This document shows positions 13,646-21,294 of a DNA stretch of 27,562 nt, piece by piece; position 1 is the first letter of the stretch; every line of letters starts with the position of its first letter. The stretch is from NCBI GenBank assembly GCA_964496075.1, contig CAZBXB010000005.1, forward strand, positions 1-27,562, in the 5' to 3' direction. The position numbers were made by a program, and so were the translations under genes. The notes beneath the pieces are model-generated. The model searched no databases. It was given only the letters and a program-made list of their open reading frames with translations, and was not told where the DNA came from. The DNA is from UBA1372 sp964496075 (lineage in GTDB: Bacteria > Patescibacteriota > Microgenomatia > UBA12405).

Positions 13646-15418
13646 CTATTTTATCAAATCTAGGGATTTGTCGGCGATTTGGGCTTGGATTTTGTTTACA
13701 AAATCATCGAGCTTGATAGCGCCAAGGTCTTGGCCATCCCGTTGACGGACAGAAACAGAATTAGACTCAACTTCCCTGCCACCTATGATGAGCATATAGG
13801 GGATTTTTTGTTCCTGAGCATCTTTAATCTTTCTTTGCATAGTTTCAGATCTATCATCAAGCTCGACAAGAATATCGACTTCTTCCAACTGTTTTTTGAC
13901 CTTTAAAGCATAATCGTTTTGTTTATCAGTAATAGGAATGATTTGGGCTTGAACCGGTGATAGCCAGACTGGAAAAGCACCGGCGTAGTGCTCAATAAGT
14001 AGGCCAATGAAGCGCTCTAGAGATCCATATATGGTCCTGTGGATCATGATAGGTCTTACTTTTTGGCCAGTCTCGTCGGTATAAGTAAGATCAAAGTTTT
14101 CCGGTTGGGCAAAATCGAGTTGAATGGTACCACATTGAAAAGTTCTGCCAAGACAATCTTTGAGGTGAAAATCAAACTTTGGGCCATAAAAAGCACCGTC
14201 AGCCTTGTTGACAAGGTGTTCGATTTTGCCTTTTTCTAAAACATTCTTCATTGTATCTTCGGCTTTTTTCCAGATAGTGTCACTACCGATAGATTTTTCC
14301 GGTCGGGTGGATAGTTCAATGTGATCAAGAGGTAAGCCGCAGGTTTTGTAGATTTCTTTACAAAGTGAAATGGCATCTTTTAACTCATCTTCGACTTGAT
14401 CTTGGGTGCAGTATATGTGAGCGTCATCTTGAGTAAACTCCCTGACTCTCATAAGCCCGTGTACTTCCCCAGAACTTTCGTAACGGTGAACTACGCCTAA
14501 TTCCCCCATTCTGATGGGAAGTTCTTTGTAGGAGTGTGGATTGCTGGAGTAAATGAGCATGCCACCATCGCAATTCATGGGCTTGATGGCATATTCCGGC
14601 TCTTTGGAGTCAGCTGTTTTGGCCAAATACATTTTGTCGATGAAATTTTTCATGTGGCCACTTTGTTTCCAAACAGGAATAGTCAGAAGTGTTGGCGTTT
14701 TAACTTCAACGTAACCTTTTTGTTTATGTATTTTTCTCCAGTATTTAACCAGACTTTGGTAGATCTGATAGCCTTTTGGGTGCCAAAAGACAAAGCCGGG
14801 ACCTTGGCTGTGAAAAGAAAAGAGGTCGAGTTGCTTGCCCAGTTTCCTGTGATCTCTTTTTTTGGCTTCTTCTAAATTTACTAAATACTGATCCAATTCT
14901 GGTTGGCTAGGAAAGGCGGTACCGTAGATACGAGTTAACATTTTGTTTTTTTCATCTCCATGCCAATAAGCACCGGCGACTGACATAAGTTTGAAAGCTT
15001 TAATCTGGCCGGTTGATTTAAGGTGAGGACCACGACAAAAATCAGCCATAGAATCTTTACTACCAGGCTGGCCTGTCCAATAGACAGAGAACTTTTCACC
15101 AGAACTGACAATGCTATCGATCCATTCTTGTTTGTAAGGATTGCCCTTGAATAGTTGTCTGGCTTCTTTTTCGGAGACGAAGTGCTGAGTGATGGGCTGA
15201 TCGAGATCAATAAGCTCTTGCATCCTTTTTTCTATTTTGGGAAAATCGGCTTCGGAGATCGATAGGCCGTTGGGGTCGAAATCGTTGTAAAAACCGTCTT
15301 CGGTAGCCGGGCCCATAGCTAGATGGATCTTTGGGAATAACTCTTTGACGGCTTGATGTAAGACATGTTCAGCTGAATGTCTTAATGCTTTTAAATTGTC
15401 TTGGTCTTGTTGTTTCAT
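13646..15418 (-). CDS. thrS: Threonyl-tRNA synthetase without the TGS domain
   Basis: This class II synthetase charges tRNA-Thr. At 590 residues it is shorter than the usual 640 because the N-terminal TGS domain is missing. It begins directly with the editing domain, whose HxxxH zinc-like pair is seen in HSAEH (14-18), with CRGPH near residue 130. The catalytic core holds PMNCDGGML (zinc Cys), RMGELGVVHRYESSGEVHGL (motif 2 area), DDAHIYC (zinc His) and HRTIYGSLERFIG (third zinc His and motif 3). The C-terminal anticodon-binding domain is complete (PVQAQIIPIT onward). The ATG lies five bases from a TACAAT box. infC follows on the same strand. Confidence 0.96.
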   Translation of the reverse strand: MKQQDQDNLKALRHSAEHVLHQAVKELFPKIHLAMGPATEDGFYNDFDPNGLSISEADFPKIEKRMQELIDLDQPITQHFVSEKEARQLFKGNPYKQEWIDSIVSSGEKFSVYWTGQPGSKDSMADFCRGPHLKSTGQIKAFKLMSVAGAYWHGDEKNKMLTRIYGTAFPSQPELDQYLVNLEEAKKRDHRKLGKQLDLFSFHSQGPGFVFWHPKGYQIYQSLVKYWRKIHKQKGYVEVKTPTLLTIPVWKQSGHMKNFIDKMYLAKTADSKEPEYAIKPMNCDGGMLIYSSNPHSYKELPIRMGELGVVHRYESSGEVHGLMRVREFTQDDAHIYCTQDQVEDELKDAISLCKEIYKTCGLPLDHIELSTRPEKSIGSDTIWKKAEDTMKNVLEKGKIEHLVNKADGAFYGPKFDFHLKDCLGRTFQCGTIQLDFAQPENFDLTYTDETGQKVRPIMIHRTIYGSLERFIGLLIEHYAGAFPVWLSPVQAQIIPITDKQNDYALKVKKQLEEVDILVELDDRSETMQRKIKDAQEQKIPYMLIIGGREVESNSVSVRQRDGQDLGAIKLDDFVNKIQAQIADKSLDLIK

Positions 15419-15423
15419 GGTTT

Positions 15424-15429
15424 ATTGTA
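15424..15429 (-). promoter_or_regulatory. -10 box of thrS
   Basis: TACAAT on the minus strand, five bases before the thrS ATG; predicts a leaderless message for thrS and probably for infC-rpmI-rplT behind it. Confidence 0.4.
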
Positions 15430-15446
15430 ACTTAAAAATTTGGAAG

Positions 15447-15520
15447 TGAGTCTAAGAGGACTCGAACCTCTGACCTCTTCGATGTCAACGAAGCGCTCTA
15501 ACCAACTGAGCTATAGACTC
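15447..15520 (-). tRNA. tRNA-Val(GAC)
   Basis: Full cloverleaf on the minus strand: acceptor GAGTCTA/TAGACTC, anticodon stem CTTCG/CGAAG with loop TTGACAT (anticodon GAC), T-arm GGTTCGAGTCC, discriminator A. CCA is not encoded. An extended -10 (TGTTAAAAT on the minus strand) ends 16 bases upstream. Confidence 0.95.
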
Positions 15521-15536
15521 GAATAAAAAGTGAAAT

Positions 15537-15542
15537 ATTTTA
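15537..15542 (-). promoter_or_regulatory. Extended -10 promoter of tRNA-Val(GAC)
   Basis: TGT followed by TAAAAT on the minus strand, 16 bases before the mature tRNA 5' end. Confidence 0.45.
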
Positions 15543-15566
15543 ACATTAAATCAGAGAATTTTGTCC

Positions 15567-16145
15567 TTAGCCTGCGGAACGGGAAACGCTATGTTCTCCA
15601 GAAAACATATATTGCTGACCATGTTTTTTGGATCTGTCCCAAAATTTACCTCTTTGTTTGCACTTGATAGCAAACATGTCCATCCACTGGCCTGCTTCGT
15701 TGACGTTTTTGGTGACATTTTTTAAAAAGTTTTTGAGTCTTTGTAAGAAATTGATTTGATAGAGGCTGTTGTCTAAGGTTGGTTGAAGGACGGCATTGGC
15801 GACTTCCCTTTTGGTATTTTTGGCTGATTTGGATAGTTTTTTAATTTGAGCAATTAATTCGTTTATGGCCCTTTTTAGCTCTTCTTTTTCTTGACTAAAA
15901 AGAAGATTGGACTCTTTTTCAAGATGGCTTGGTTGATATAGCTCTTTGACAAAGTTTGATTCTGAATTTTGGCTGATTTCGGCTGACTGATTTAAGCCTA
16001 AAATGCCACTTAGGCCGAATGTTTTTGGTTTATTTTGGGACTGATCTTGGCCTTGTTTAGTGTATTCCGGGGAATTTTGGCCGGCAAAAGGCTGATTTGA
16101 TGTTTGTTTTTTTCTCGGGTCCTTTTGGATGATTCCACCTGCCAT
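15567..16145 (-). CDS. Small Patescibacteria-type protein (resembles DUF5660), unknown function
   Basis: The 192 residues have three parts: a Gln/Asn/Ser-rich disordered N-terminus (1-70), a charged helical stretch likely to form a coiled coil (about 72-120), and a conserved-looking C-terminus with FLQRLKNFLKNV, NEAGQWMDMFAIKCKQRGKFW and the ending QQYMFSGEHSVSRSAG. The SGEH...RSAG ending recalls a family I know only from candidate-phylum genomes (DUF5660); this assignment is from memory. There is no signal peptide or membrane segment. The promoter is an excellent TGTTATAAT seven bases before the ATG. Function unknown. Confidence 0.75.
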   Translation of the reverse strand: MAGGIIQKDPRKKQTSNQPFAGQNSPEYTKQGQDQSQNKPKTFGLSGILGLNQSAEISQNSESNFVKELYQPSHLEKESNLLFSQEKEELKRAINELIAQIKKLSKSAKNTKREVANAVLQPTLDNSLYQINFLQRLKNFLKNVTKNVNEAGQWMDMFAIKCKQRGKFWDRSKKHGQQYMFSGEHSVSRSAG

Positions 16146-16152
16146 TTGAGCA

Positions 16153-16158
16153 ATTATA
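16153..16158 (-). promoter_or_regulatory. Extended -10 promoter of the DUF5660-like gene
   Basis: TGT plus a perfect TATAAT on the minus strand, seven bases before ATG 16145; a leaderless start is predicted. Confidence 0.6.
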
Positions 16159-16181
16159 ACACATTAATTACGCATTATAGG

Positions 16182-17003
16182 CTACTTGATAGTTTTGAGA
16201 AAATCTATAGTTTTTTGCTGTTTGAGCATGTAATAGACAAAATTGGTTTGTCTGTCTGAGCTTGGCTGTGATGGTGGCATGGCTTTTTTTACTTCTTCCG
16301 GCTTGACTTCAATCTTTTGATCTTTGGCAATTTTGTCCAAAGACAAATTTATTTTCCATTCCTTAGTAAGATTTTCTTTAAGACTTTGTTGGTATTCATT
16401 AAGACTTATTTTTTTGCTTTTTAAATACTGGTCGACTGTTAAACCAACTTGGCTGGCTGAATCAATAAGTTGAGACATTCTTTCCCGAATTTGAGTGTCA
16501 AGTAAAACTTGTGGTATGTTGATAGTTGATTTTGAAGTAAGAATGCTTAATATTTTCTGACTATGTTCGTCGACATTGTTGTATTTTTTAAGATTTATTT
16601 TCTTTAAATCTAATTTGTATGATTTTAGAGATAGGTCCGGTCGTTGACATGTTTTTATGTCAAAAACCCAATCTTTTTCCAGACTTAAAGGAGGGTTGGT
16701 TAGATTGATTTGTGGATCAATAATTGGATTTAGTTTATTTTTTATAATAAAGTCATAATATTTTTTCGGAACTAAGTTTTGGGTGATTTCGTTGTAGATT
16801 TTGGGGAGTGATAACTCTTTTTCGACTAGATCTAGTGGAGCCTTGCCTTTTCTGAAACCCTTGATTTCTACATTGGTGGCAGTTTTCTTTAATATTTTTT
16901 GATATTCTTGCTTGGCCTCAGCTGATGAAATTGTAAGTTGGAAGCTGATAGTTTTGTCCTCTGATACGGTGAATTCTTTTTTTGATTGGGCTTTTTTTGT
17001 CAT
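16182..17003 (-). CDS. tig: Trigger factor lacking the PPIase domain
   Basis: Trigger factor is the ribosome-bound chaperone at the nascent-chain exit. This 273-residue version has the N-terminal ribosome-binding domain with the signature GFRKGKAPLDLVEK (about residues 48-61) and a helical C-terminal domain (PQVLLDTQIRERMSQLID ... YLKSKKISLNEYQQSLKE). It lacks the central FKBP-like PPIase domain, so it is well below the usual 430. ATG 17003 is chosen because it starts the family-like part and lies seven bases after an extended -10 box; a TTG 36 bases upstream is the alternative. Confidence 0.85.
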   Translation of the reverse strand: MTKKAQSKKEFTVSEDKTISFQLTISSAEAKQEYQKILKKTATNVEIKGFRKGKAPLDLVEKELSLPKIYNEITQNLVPKKYYDFIIKNKLNPIIDPQINLTNPPLSLEKDWVFDIKTCQRPDLSLKSYKLDLKKINLKKYNNVDEHSQKILSILTSKSTINIPQVLLDTQIRERMSQLIDSASQVGLTVDQYLKSKKISLNEYQQSLKENLTKEWKINLSLDKIAKDQKIEVKPEEVKKAMPPSQPSSDRQTNFVYYMLKQQKTIDFLKTIK

Positions 17004-17010
17004 GTTAGTT

Positions 17011-17020
17011 ATGATATCAT
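17011..17020. promoter_or_regulatory. Palindromic bidirectional -10 element (tig / lysozyme-like gene)
   Basis: ATGATATCAT is a perfect 10-bp palindrome. On each strand it reads TGA plus TATCAT, an extended -10 box. It ends seven bases before the tig ATG on the minus strand and 11 bases before the ATG at 17032 on the plus strand. The whole intergenic space is 28 bases. Confidence 0.55.
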
Positions 17021-17031
17021 GAATTATTTTT

Positions 17032-17658
17032 ATGACCAAGAAAAATAAGATAGGTTATGTATTAAAGGGAGTGATGGTGTTGACGGTTTTTTTGATGTGT
17101 TTGGTGGTGACAGTATCTGAAATAGCACTATTGAGTGATAAAAGTGGAGTGTTGGCAGATGGTGATGACAATGTGTTAGGAATGAAGGATGAGTTAATAT
17201 CAAACACAATTGGAATGGCAGAAGAGAGGGAAGATATTAAGGTGGTAGATACTGTATTGGCTGACGATGCCAGGCTTAAAATAATTGAAGCTTATCTGGC
17301 CAGATATAAGTCACCCTTATTGCCATACGCCGGATTAATATTGGAATTATCTGACAATTATGGTTTTGACTATAGGTGGATAGTAGCAATAGCTCAGCAG
17401 GAATCTAACCTATGTAAAAAAATACCAAAAGATTCGTATAATTGTTGGGGTTACGGAATCCATTCAAAAGGAACGTTAAGATTTGAAAATTACGATTTGG
17501 CTTTAAGAAGTTTTGCGTCTTACTTAAAAACGCAATATTTTGATAAAGGCTATGACACGATTGAGCTTATAATGAGTAAATATTGTCCCCATTCAAGCGG
17601 ATCGTGGGCATTTGGCATAAGACAGTTTTTTGATGAAATAGAAAACGGCAATTATTAG
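17032..17658 (+). CDS. Secreted or membrane-anchored lysozyme-like protein
   Basis: The 208-residue protein has one N-terminal hydrophobic segment (about 12-34, signal or anchor), a spacer of about 55 residues, and a domain with WIVAIAQQESNLCKKI followed by NCWGYGIHSKGTLRF and ALRSFASYLKTQY. The pattern fits the lysozyme/transglycosylase-like superfamily with Glu124 (in QESN) as candidate catalytic acid, so it may cut peptidoglycan outside the membrane. Three Cys (in NLCKK, YNCWG and KYCPH) may form disulfides. It is divergent from tig, and efp lies downstream behind its own promoter. The family call is moderate, from motif spacing only. Confidence 0.7.
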   Translation: MTKKNKIGYVLKGVMVLTVFLMCLVVTVSEIALLSDKSGVLADGDDNVLGMKDELISNTIGMAEEREDIKVVDTVLADDARLKIIEAYLARYKSPLLPYAGLILELSDNYGFDYRWIVAIAQQESNLCKKIPKDSYNCWGYGIHSKGTLRFENYDLALRSFASYLKTQYFDKGYDTIELIMSKYCPHSSGSWAFGIRQFFDEIENGNY

Positions 17659-17667
17659 CTTGAATTT

Positions 17668-17696
17668 TTGGATAATCTGACCATCTTTGATATAAT
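17668..17696 (+). promoter_or_regulatory. Sigma-70-type promoter in front of the efp leader
   Basis: TTGGAT (17668-17673), 17 bases, then TATAAT (17691-17696), with TGA directly before it making an extended -10. Transcription would start near 17703, at the foot of a hairpin. It is the most complete promoter I see in the window. Confidence 0.7.
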
Positions 17697-17703
17697 ATGA
17701 ATA

Positions 17704-17748
17704 GATCCCAGGGTGGCTCCTCTAAGTGCTTACTCTGGGATTTTTTTT
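17704..17748 (+). terminator. Promoter-proximal hairpin plus T-run before efp (leader terminator or small RNA)
   Basis: ATCCCAG (17705-17711) pairs with CTGGGAT (17735-17741), followed by a run of eight T (17741-17748). The 23-base loop can form a small inner hairpin AGT-GCTT-ACT (17725-17734) and possibly a second GG/CC pairing. With the promoter just upstream, the predicted transcript is only about 45 bases unless polymerase reads through into efp. It could be an efp attenuator, an independent small RNA, or a terminator for the upstream gene. Confidence 0.65.
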
Positions 17749-17772
17749 GGCTTTAGTGTAAAATTGCTGGAT

Positions 17773-18339
17773 ATGGGAACGATATCAACGGCTCAATTCA
17801 AAAAAGGTATATATATAATGTTTCATGATGAACCACATATGATTGTGGACATGTCATTTGTGTCTCCCGGTAAAGGATCAGCTTTTTATAAAACAAAGTT
17901 AAGGTCATTGGGTAGCGGAAGAATGGTGGATTTTACTTTTAAGTCCGGGGAGAAGGTCGAGGAGGTAAATGTGGAAACAAAAGAGGCCGAATATTCATAT
18001 TTTGATGGAAGTAATCATGTATTTATCGAGCCAAGGACTTTTGAACAGTACTTTGTGCCTGTTGAAGCGGTAGGAGAAGATAAGATTTATTTGAAAACTG
18101 GTGTAGCTTATAGAATTAAGTTTTATCAAGATATAGTGGTTGGTTTAACTTTGCCAAAAAGTATAAGTTGTCAGGTGATTGAAACGGATGATAATGCCGT
18201 CAAAGGAGATACGGCCACTGGTGCGACAAAACTGGCTGTGTTGGATACCGGGGCAAAAGTGCAGGTACCTTTATTCATAAAAAAAGGAGAGACAATTTCG
18301 ATTGGAACTGATGGAACTGGGTATTTGTCTAGAAAGTAA
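17773..18339 (+). CDS. efp: Elongation factor P
   Basis: EF-P relieves ribosomes stalled at consecutive prolines. The 188 residues carry the KOW-like N-domain with MGTISTAQFKKGIYI, the tip loop SPGKG with Lys34 at the position that is post-translationally modified in other bacteria, and two OB domains ending GETISIGTDGTGYLSRK. No EpmA, EpmB or YmfI-type modifying gene is in the window. ATG 17773 is chosen; 20 residues of upstream frame run through the leader and are unlike EF-P. A terminator-like hairpin separates it from its promoter. Eleven bases at the 3' end overlap the convergent gene. Confidence 0.95.
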   Translation: MGTISTAQFKKGIYIMFHDEPHMIVDMSFVSPGKGSAFYKTKLRSLGSGRMVDFTFKSGEKVEEVNVETKEAEYSYFDGSNHVFIEPRTFEQYFVPVEAVGEDKIYLKTGVAYRIKFYQDIVVGLTLPKSISCQVIETDDNAVKGDTATGATKLAVLDTGAKVQVPLFIKKGETISIGTDGTGYLSRK

Positions 18340-18676
18340 TTTTTTGATCAATCTTGGGAAGATCTAAATCTAAGTTTTGATTTAATTGATCGTTAATAGA
18401 GTTTAGCTGTTGTTGCCATTTGTTGTTTGGCTGTGGTTGGGGTGAGTTTTGTGGTTGGAAGAGAGTTGGAGTTGGTTTTGAACCATTAGTTAACTTGGTG
18501 GGTTTTTGATTAACAAGAGCTACAATCAGAAGAGATAGTAGTCCAAGAATAATGGGTATGGAAATAAGTATGACTTTTCGATCCAATTTTGGTTTGTTTT
18601 GAACCGTTGGTTTTGGATTGACATTATCCTGTTTTGGTTTGAGTGGGTTGATGATAGGGAAATCCGGCGATTGCAT
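18329..18676 (-). CDS. Small single-pass membrane protein, unknown (115 residues)
   Basis: A Pro/Lys/Asn-rich N-terminal part (about 1-33) is followed by one transmembrane segment (about 34-54, VILISIPIILGLLSLLIVAL) and an outer region rich in Pro, Gln and Asn with a short helix (WQQQLNSINDQLNQNL). It starts three bases after the stop of the gene upstream, with which it forms a two-gene unit. No family is recognised. The base composition is extreme: one 60-base line here (18421-18480) has 27 G and one C on the + strand. Confidence 0.6.
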   Translation of the reverse strand: MQSPDFPIINPLKPKQDNVNPKPTVQNKPKLDRKVILISIPIILGLLSLLIVALVNQKPTKLTNGSKPTPTLFQPQNSPQPQPNNKWQQQLNSINDQLNQNLDLDLPKIDQKITF

Positions 18677-18679
18677 GAT

Positions 18680-19435
18680 TTAGGAAAATTTTTTAAGAAG
18701 ACTTTGGAGGTCTAAAATGATTTTGGTTAATATTTGTTTTGATTTTGAAATTTGGTCGATAGCGTCCGGATAAAAATCATTGAATTTGCGCGTATTTTGC
18801 TTTGTTTGGGTTTCTTTATAAGCCTCAGCTAAGTAGAGTTGGCAAGTTTGCAGGTTGGTGTCAATTTGACTGATCCAATTTTGGGCTTGTTGGTCGAGTC
18901 GGTGCTCTGCTTTAAGCTGTAGAATTAGGTCTTTAATTTGATTGACGACCGATTGTTGATGGTTAATTTGATTTTGAATGCGAGAGGTGGCCATTGATGT
19001 TTGAATTTGAATATATCTTTGAAAGAAAGTTTGATTGTAGTCATCAAGTTGGATTTTGTTTTGAATTTTGTCAATTTGTTTTGACTGGTTGGTCAACCAA
19101 AGGTTGTGATTTAGGAGTTGTTGTTGAACTTGGCCAGTAAGGTCTGGTGAAATTGGCTTATATGTATCCATAGAGGCGCGAAGATGGAGTAAGTAAGATG
19201 AAAGCAGGATTTCTCTGTTAGTTAGGGCTGTTTTAATGGTGTCTAATAGTTCCTTTTCTGTAGTAATGCTGTTGTATTGAGAGTGAATTTGCTTTTTTCC
19301 GAGATATAGGTCGTAAGATTGGTTATAAAGGTCTTGTTGATAAGAGACGTCGTTGAAGTATTCATTTGATACTTGGGCGTGTGAATTGGTTGAGAAAAAG
19401 TTAAGGCCAATTAGAAAAATAAGTATAAACACCAC
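18680..19435 (-). CDS. Secreted or anchored coiled-coil protein, unknown (251 residues)
   Basis: It begins with a hydrophobic signal-like segment (VFILIFLIGLNFFSTNSHAQ; a signal-peptidase site after HAQ is plausible). The rest is helical and Gln/Asn-rich, with heptad-like stretches at about 60-75, 110-135 and 150-200, so an extended coiled coil outside the membrane is likely. The start is one of two adjacent GTG codons (19435 or 19432); no ATG is available. A small membrane protein gene follows at three bases, suggesting a joint envelope role, but no function can be named. Confidence 0.6.
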   Translation of the reverse strand: MVFILIFLIGLNFFSTNSHAQVSNEYFNDVSYQQDLYNQSYDLYLGKKQIHSQYNSITTEKELLDTIKTALTNREILLSSYLLHLRASMDTYKPISPDLTGQVQQQLLNHNLWLTNQSKQIDKIQNKIQLDDYNQTFFQRYIQIQTSMATSRIQNQINHQQSVVNQIKDLILQLKAEHRLDQQAQNWISQIDTNLQTCQLYLAEAYKETQTKQNTRKFNDFYPDAIDQISKSKQILTKIILDLQSLLKKFS

Positions 19436-19455
19436 AAATTAGTGTAACAAATTTG

Positions 19456-19537
19456 TGCCGCAGAGAGGAATCGAACCTCCACACCTTTCGGTACACGGTC
19501 CTAAGCCGTGCTCGTCTACCAGTTCCGACACTGCGGC
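19456..19537 (-). tRNA. tRNA-Leu(TAG)
   Basis: Minus-strand cloverleaf with long variable arm: acceptor GCCGCAG/CTGCGGC, anticodon stem CACGG/CCGTG, loop CTTAGGA (anticodon TAG), T-loop TTCGATT, discriminator A, no encoded CCA. A TAAAAT box ends 10 bases upstream (19548-19553, minus strand). Confidence 0.95.
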
Positions 19538-19574
19538 AATTGACTGTATTTTAACTTTTTTTGACAAAAATTGG

Positions 19575-19580
19575 TAAAAT
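19575..19580 (+). promoter_or_regulatory. Extended -10 promoter of the tRNA-Arg/Arg/Lys cluster
   Basis: TGG plus TAAAAT, with TTAACT 18 bases upstream as a possible -35. The first tRNA begins 33 bases downstream. Confidence 0.45.
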
Positions 19581-19612
19581 AATCAAGTTTTAGGGAAAAT
19601 CAATAAAAATTC

Positions 19613-19686
19613 GTCCCCATAGCTCAGTTGGATAGAGCGCTTTCCTTCTAAGAAAGAGGTCGTAGGTTCGATCCCTACTGGGGATA
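19613..19686 (+). tRNA. tRNA-Arg(TCT)
   Basis: Acceptor GTCCCCA/TGGGGAT (first pair G-U), anticodon stem CTTTC/GAAAG, loop CTTCTAA (anticodon TCT), T-arm intact, discriminator A, no encoded CCA. First of three closely spaced tRNAs. Confidence 0.95.
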
Positions 19687-19699
19687 CTTAACAATTTAG

Positions 19700-19774
19700 G
19701 CGCCCATAGCTCAATGGATAGAGCACTGGTCTTCGGAACCAGTGATGAAGGTTCAAGTCCTTCTGGGCGTACCA
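19700..19774 (+). tRNA. tRNA-Arg(TCG)
   Basis: Acceptor GCGCCCA/TGGGCGT, anticodon stem CTGGT/ACCAG, loop CTTCGGA (anticodon TCG), T-loop TTCAAGT. The discriminator A is followed by CCA in the DNA, unlike the other tRNAs here, though this could be chance. Confidence 0.95.
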
Positions 19775-19782
19775 GAAAAATA

Positions 19783-19855
19783 GGGTTGCTAGCTCAGTTG
19801 GTAGAGCAATCGCCTCTTAAGCGATCGGTCACAGGTTCGAGTCCTGTGCAGCCCA
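19783..19855 (+). tRNA. tRNA-Lys(CTT)
   Basis: Acceptor GGGTTGC/GCAGCCC (one G-U), anticodon stem ATCGC/GCGAT, loop CTCTTAA (anticodon CTT), discriminator A, no CCA. Its last base abuts the stop codon of the convergent glycosidase gene. Confidence 0.95.
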
Positions 19856-21277
19856 CTAAAAAAATGATATTTTTGGGAGATTTTTAATAAAATTTTGAAT
19901 TTTTTGGACAAAGTTAGTTTTGGGACGATAGATTGGTATGGTTTGGATGATTGGAGTGATTTCGAAACTATCCTCTACTCCTTGCCAACCGATAAATGTT
20001 TTGGGAGGTTTTGGATCTTGGAAAAGCGTAAAAACAAAATCAATTTCTTGAGTTTGACTCGGGAGAGTTTCAATATCCGGATTAGTGCAAATTTGAGTCA
20101 GAGAAATATTTTGTGTGCTTTGAGGAGACAAACAAAAACCTTTTTCGTCTTTTGACCAAATACTTTGGCCGACATTTTTAAGATAGACTTTGGCTTGATA
20201 TTGGTGGTCAGGAAGAATTATTAGTGGAAGCTTGACTTTAGCAATTTCAAGCTTAGTTATCTGATCCGGTTGATTAATTTGCTTTGGTAACTGGACGATG
20301 GCTTGGTAAGAAGGATACAAATTTTGTTGACCATCTAACCAAGAAAAATGATCGAAAGGTTCGTAAGGGTAGTTGAAAATAAAGGGAGTGACGGCTTTAA
20401 CCTTATTGTCTTTGGACCAAATATTTAGAGCTTGGGCTAAAAACTCGGCAGAAGTATTACTGGTATAAAAAGTGTTGTCATTTGAAATGCCTTCCCGGTG
20501 TGGCCAGCCAGTTTCGGTGATGAAAACAGGTAGATCTTTGGTAATTCCTAAAGCCTTTAAATATTCAATTTCCCAAAGATAGCCTTTTATGCTGAATCGA
20601 CCAGTGTGAGTGGATTTGCCAATAAAGCTGGGATTTGGATAGGAATGAGAAGCTAAGCCATCTATGTGTTGAAAAAAATCAGGTTGACTGTCAATAATTT
20701 GTCTATAAAAGTTATCAGCAGAAATGTAAGTGGGTGGTTTGGCTGGGGCGGATAGATCAAGTCCGGCAGAAATAATAAAAAAATTTGGATTTTTCTGTTT
20801 GAACTTTTGAGACGCATAAGTGGCGATATCTGCGTATTGAATTGGATCGGCCAAATCACCCCACTCATCTGATCTGTTGACTTCGTTAAATAGTATTATG
20901 TGTTGGTTGGCAGTAGGCCAATTTAGAGAATCAAGAAAGTATACAAATTGATCAATATCTTGTTTGGTTGGTTTGATCCAGTTTTGGTTTTGGACACCGG
21001 TAGCAAGCCTAATAAGAGGAATAAGATGAAATTGTCGGCACTTGTTGAAGAATTCTTGCCAAGCGTTTTTATCTAGTTGGTCGGTTCTAATGGTAATAGT
21101 TAGCCAACCCCAATCTCCGCCGGATGAATTGATGATATTGACGGCTGGGTCAATGTCGCTGGTTTGAGTTAAGTGAAGGCCAAAGATGTTTTGAGCATGA
21201 ATATTAGTTGGAAACCAGACAAGGGCCAGAAAAATAAAGATTAAATTAATACGAAACAATATCTTTTGCCTAGTCAT
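19856..21277 (-). CDS. Secreted TIM-barrel glycoside hydrolase-like protein
   Basis: The 473 residues start with a signal peptide (about 1-28, ending TNIHAQ). A (beta/alpha)8-like domain follows, with FNEVNRSDEW at about residue 130 (candidate acid/base Glu) and VFITETGWPHREG at about residue 253 (candidate nucleophile Glu). Asn-Glu plus ETGWP at the ends of strands 4 and 7 is typical of clan A glycosidases, so hydrolysis of a polysaccharide is likely; the family and substrate cannot be set by eye. From about residue 345 a beta-rich domain follows (YQAKVYLKNVGQSIW), similar to NEW1/Ig-like modules. The ATG is seven bases from an extended -10. Confidence 0.75.
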   Translation of the reverse strand: MTRQKILFRINLIFIFLALVWFPTNIHAQNIFGLHLTQTSDIDPAVNIINSSGGDWGWLTITIRTDQLDKNAWQEFFNKCRQFHLIPLIRLATGVQNQNWIKPTKQDIDQFVYFLDSLNWPTANQHIILFNEVNRSDEWGDLADPIQYADIATYASQKFKQKNPNFFIISAGLDLSAPAKPPTYISADNFYRQIIDSQPDFFQHIDGLASHSYPNPSFIGKSTHTGRFSIKGYLWEIEYLKALGITKDLPVFITETGWPHREGISNDNTFYTSNTSAEFLAQALNIWSKDNKVKAVTPFIFNYPYEPFDHFSWLDGQQNLYPSYQAIVQLPKQINQPDQITKLEIAKVKLPLIILPDHQYQAKVYLKNVGQSIWSKDEKGFCLSPQSTQNISLTQICTNPDIETLPSQTQEIDFVFTLFQDPKPPKTFIGWQGVEDSFEITPIIQTIPIYRPKTNFVQKIQNFIKNLPKISFF

Positions 21278-21281
21278 CTAG

Positions 21282-21290
21282 TAAAATATA
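21282..21290. promoter_or_regulatory. Overlapping divergent -10 boxes (glycosidase / DRG GTPase)
   Basis: The 17-base space holds TAAAAT on + (seven bases before ATG 21295) and TGGTATATT on - (seven bases before ATG 21277). The two hexamers share bases 21285-21287. Both genes would be leaderless. Confidence 0.5.
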
Positions 21291-21294
21291 CCAG

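Noticed and set aside
14534..14875. 113-codon + strand frame inside thrS
   Set aside because: It is the antisense shadow of a strongly conserved synthetase gene.
17697..17756. 19-codon ORF running through the efp leader hairpin
   Set aside because: Its ATG lies only one base after the -10 box, upstream of the expected transcription start, so it would not be in the RNA.
19895..20155. 86-codon + strand frame opposite the glycosidase C-terminus
   Set aside because: Antisense shadow with no start context; the minus-strand gene explains the region.
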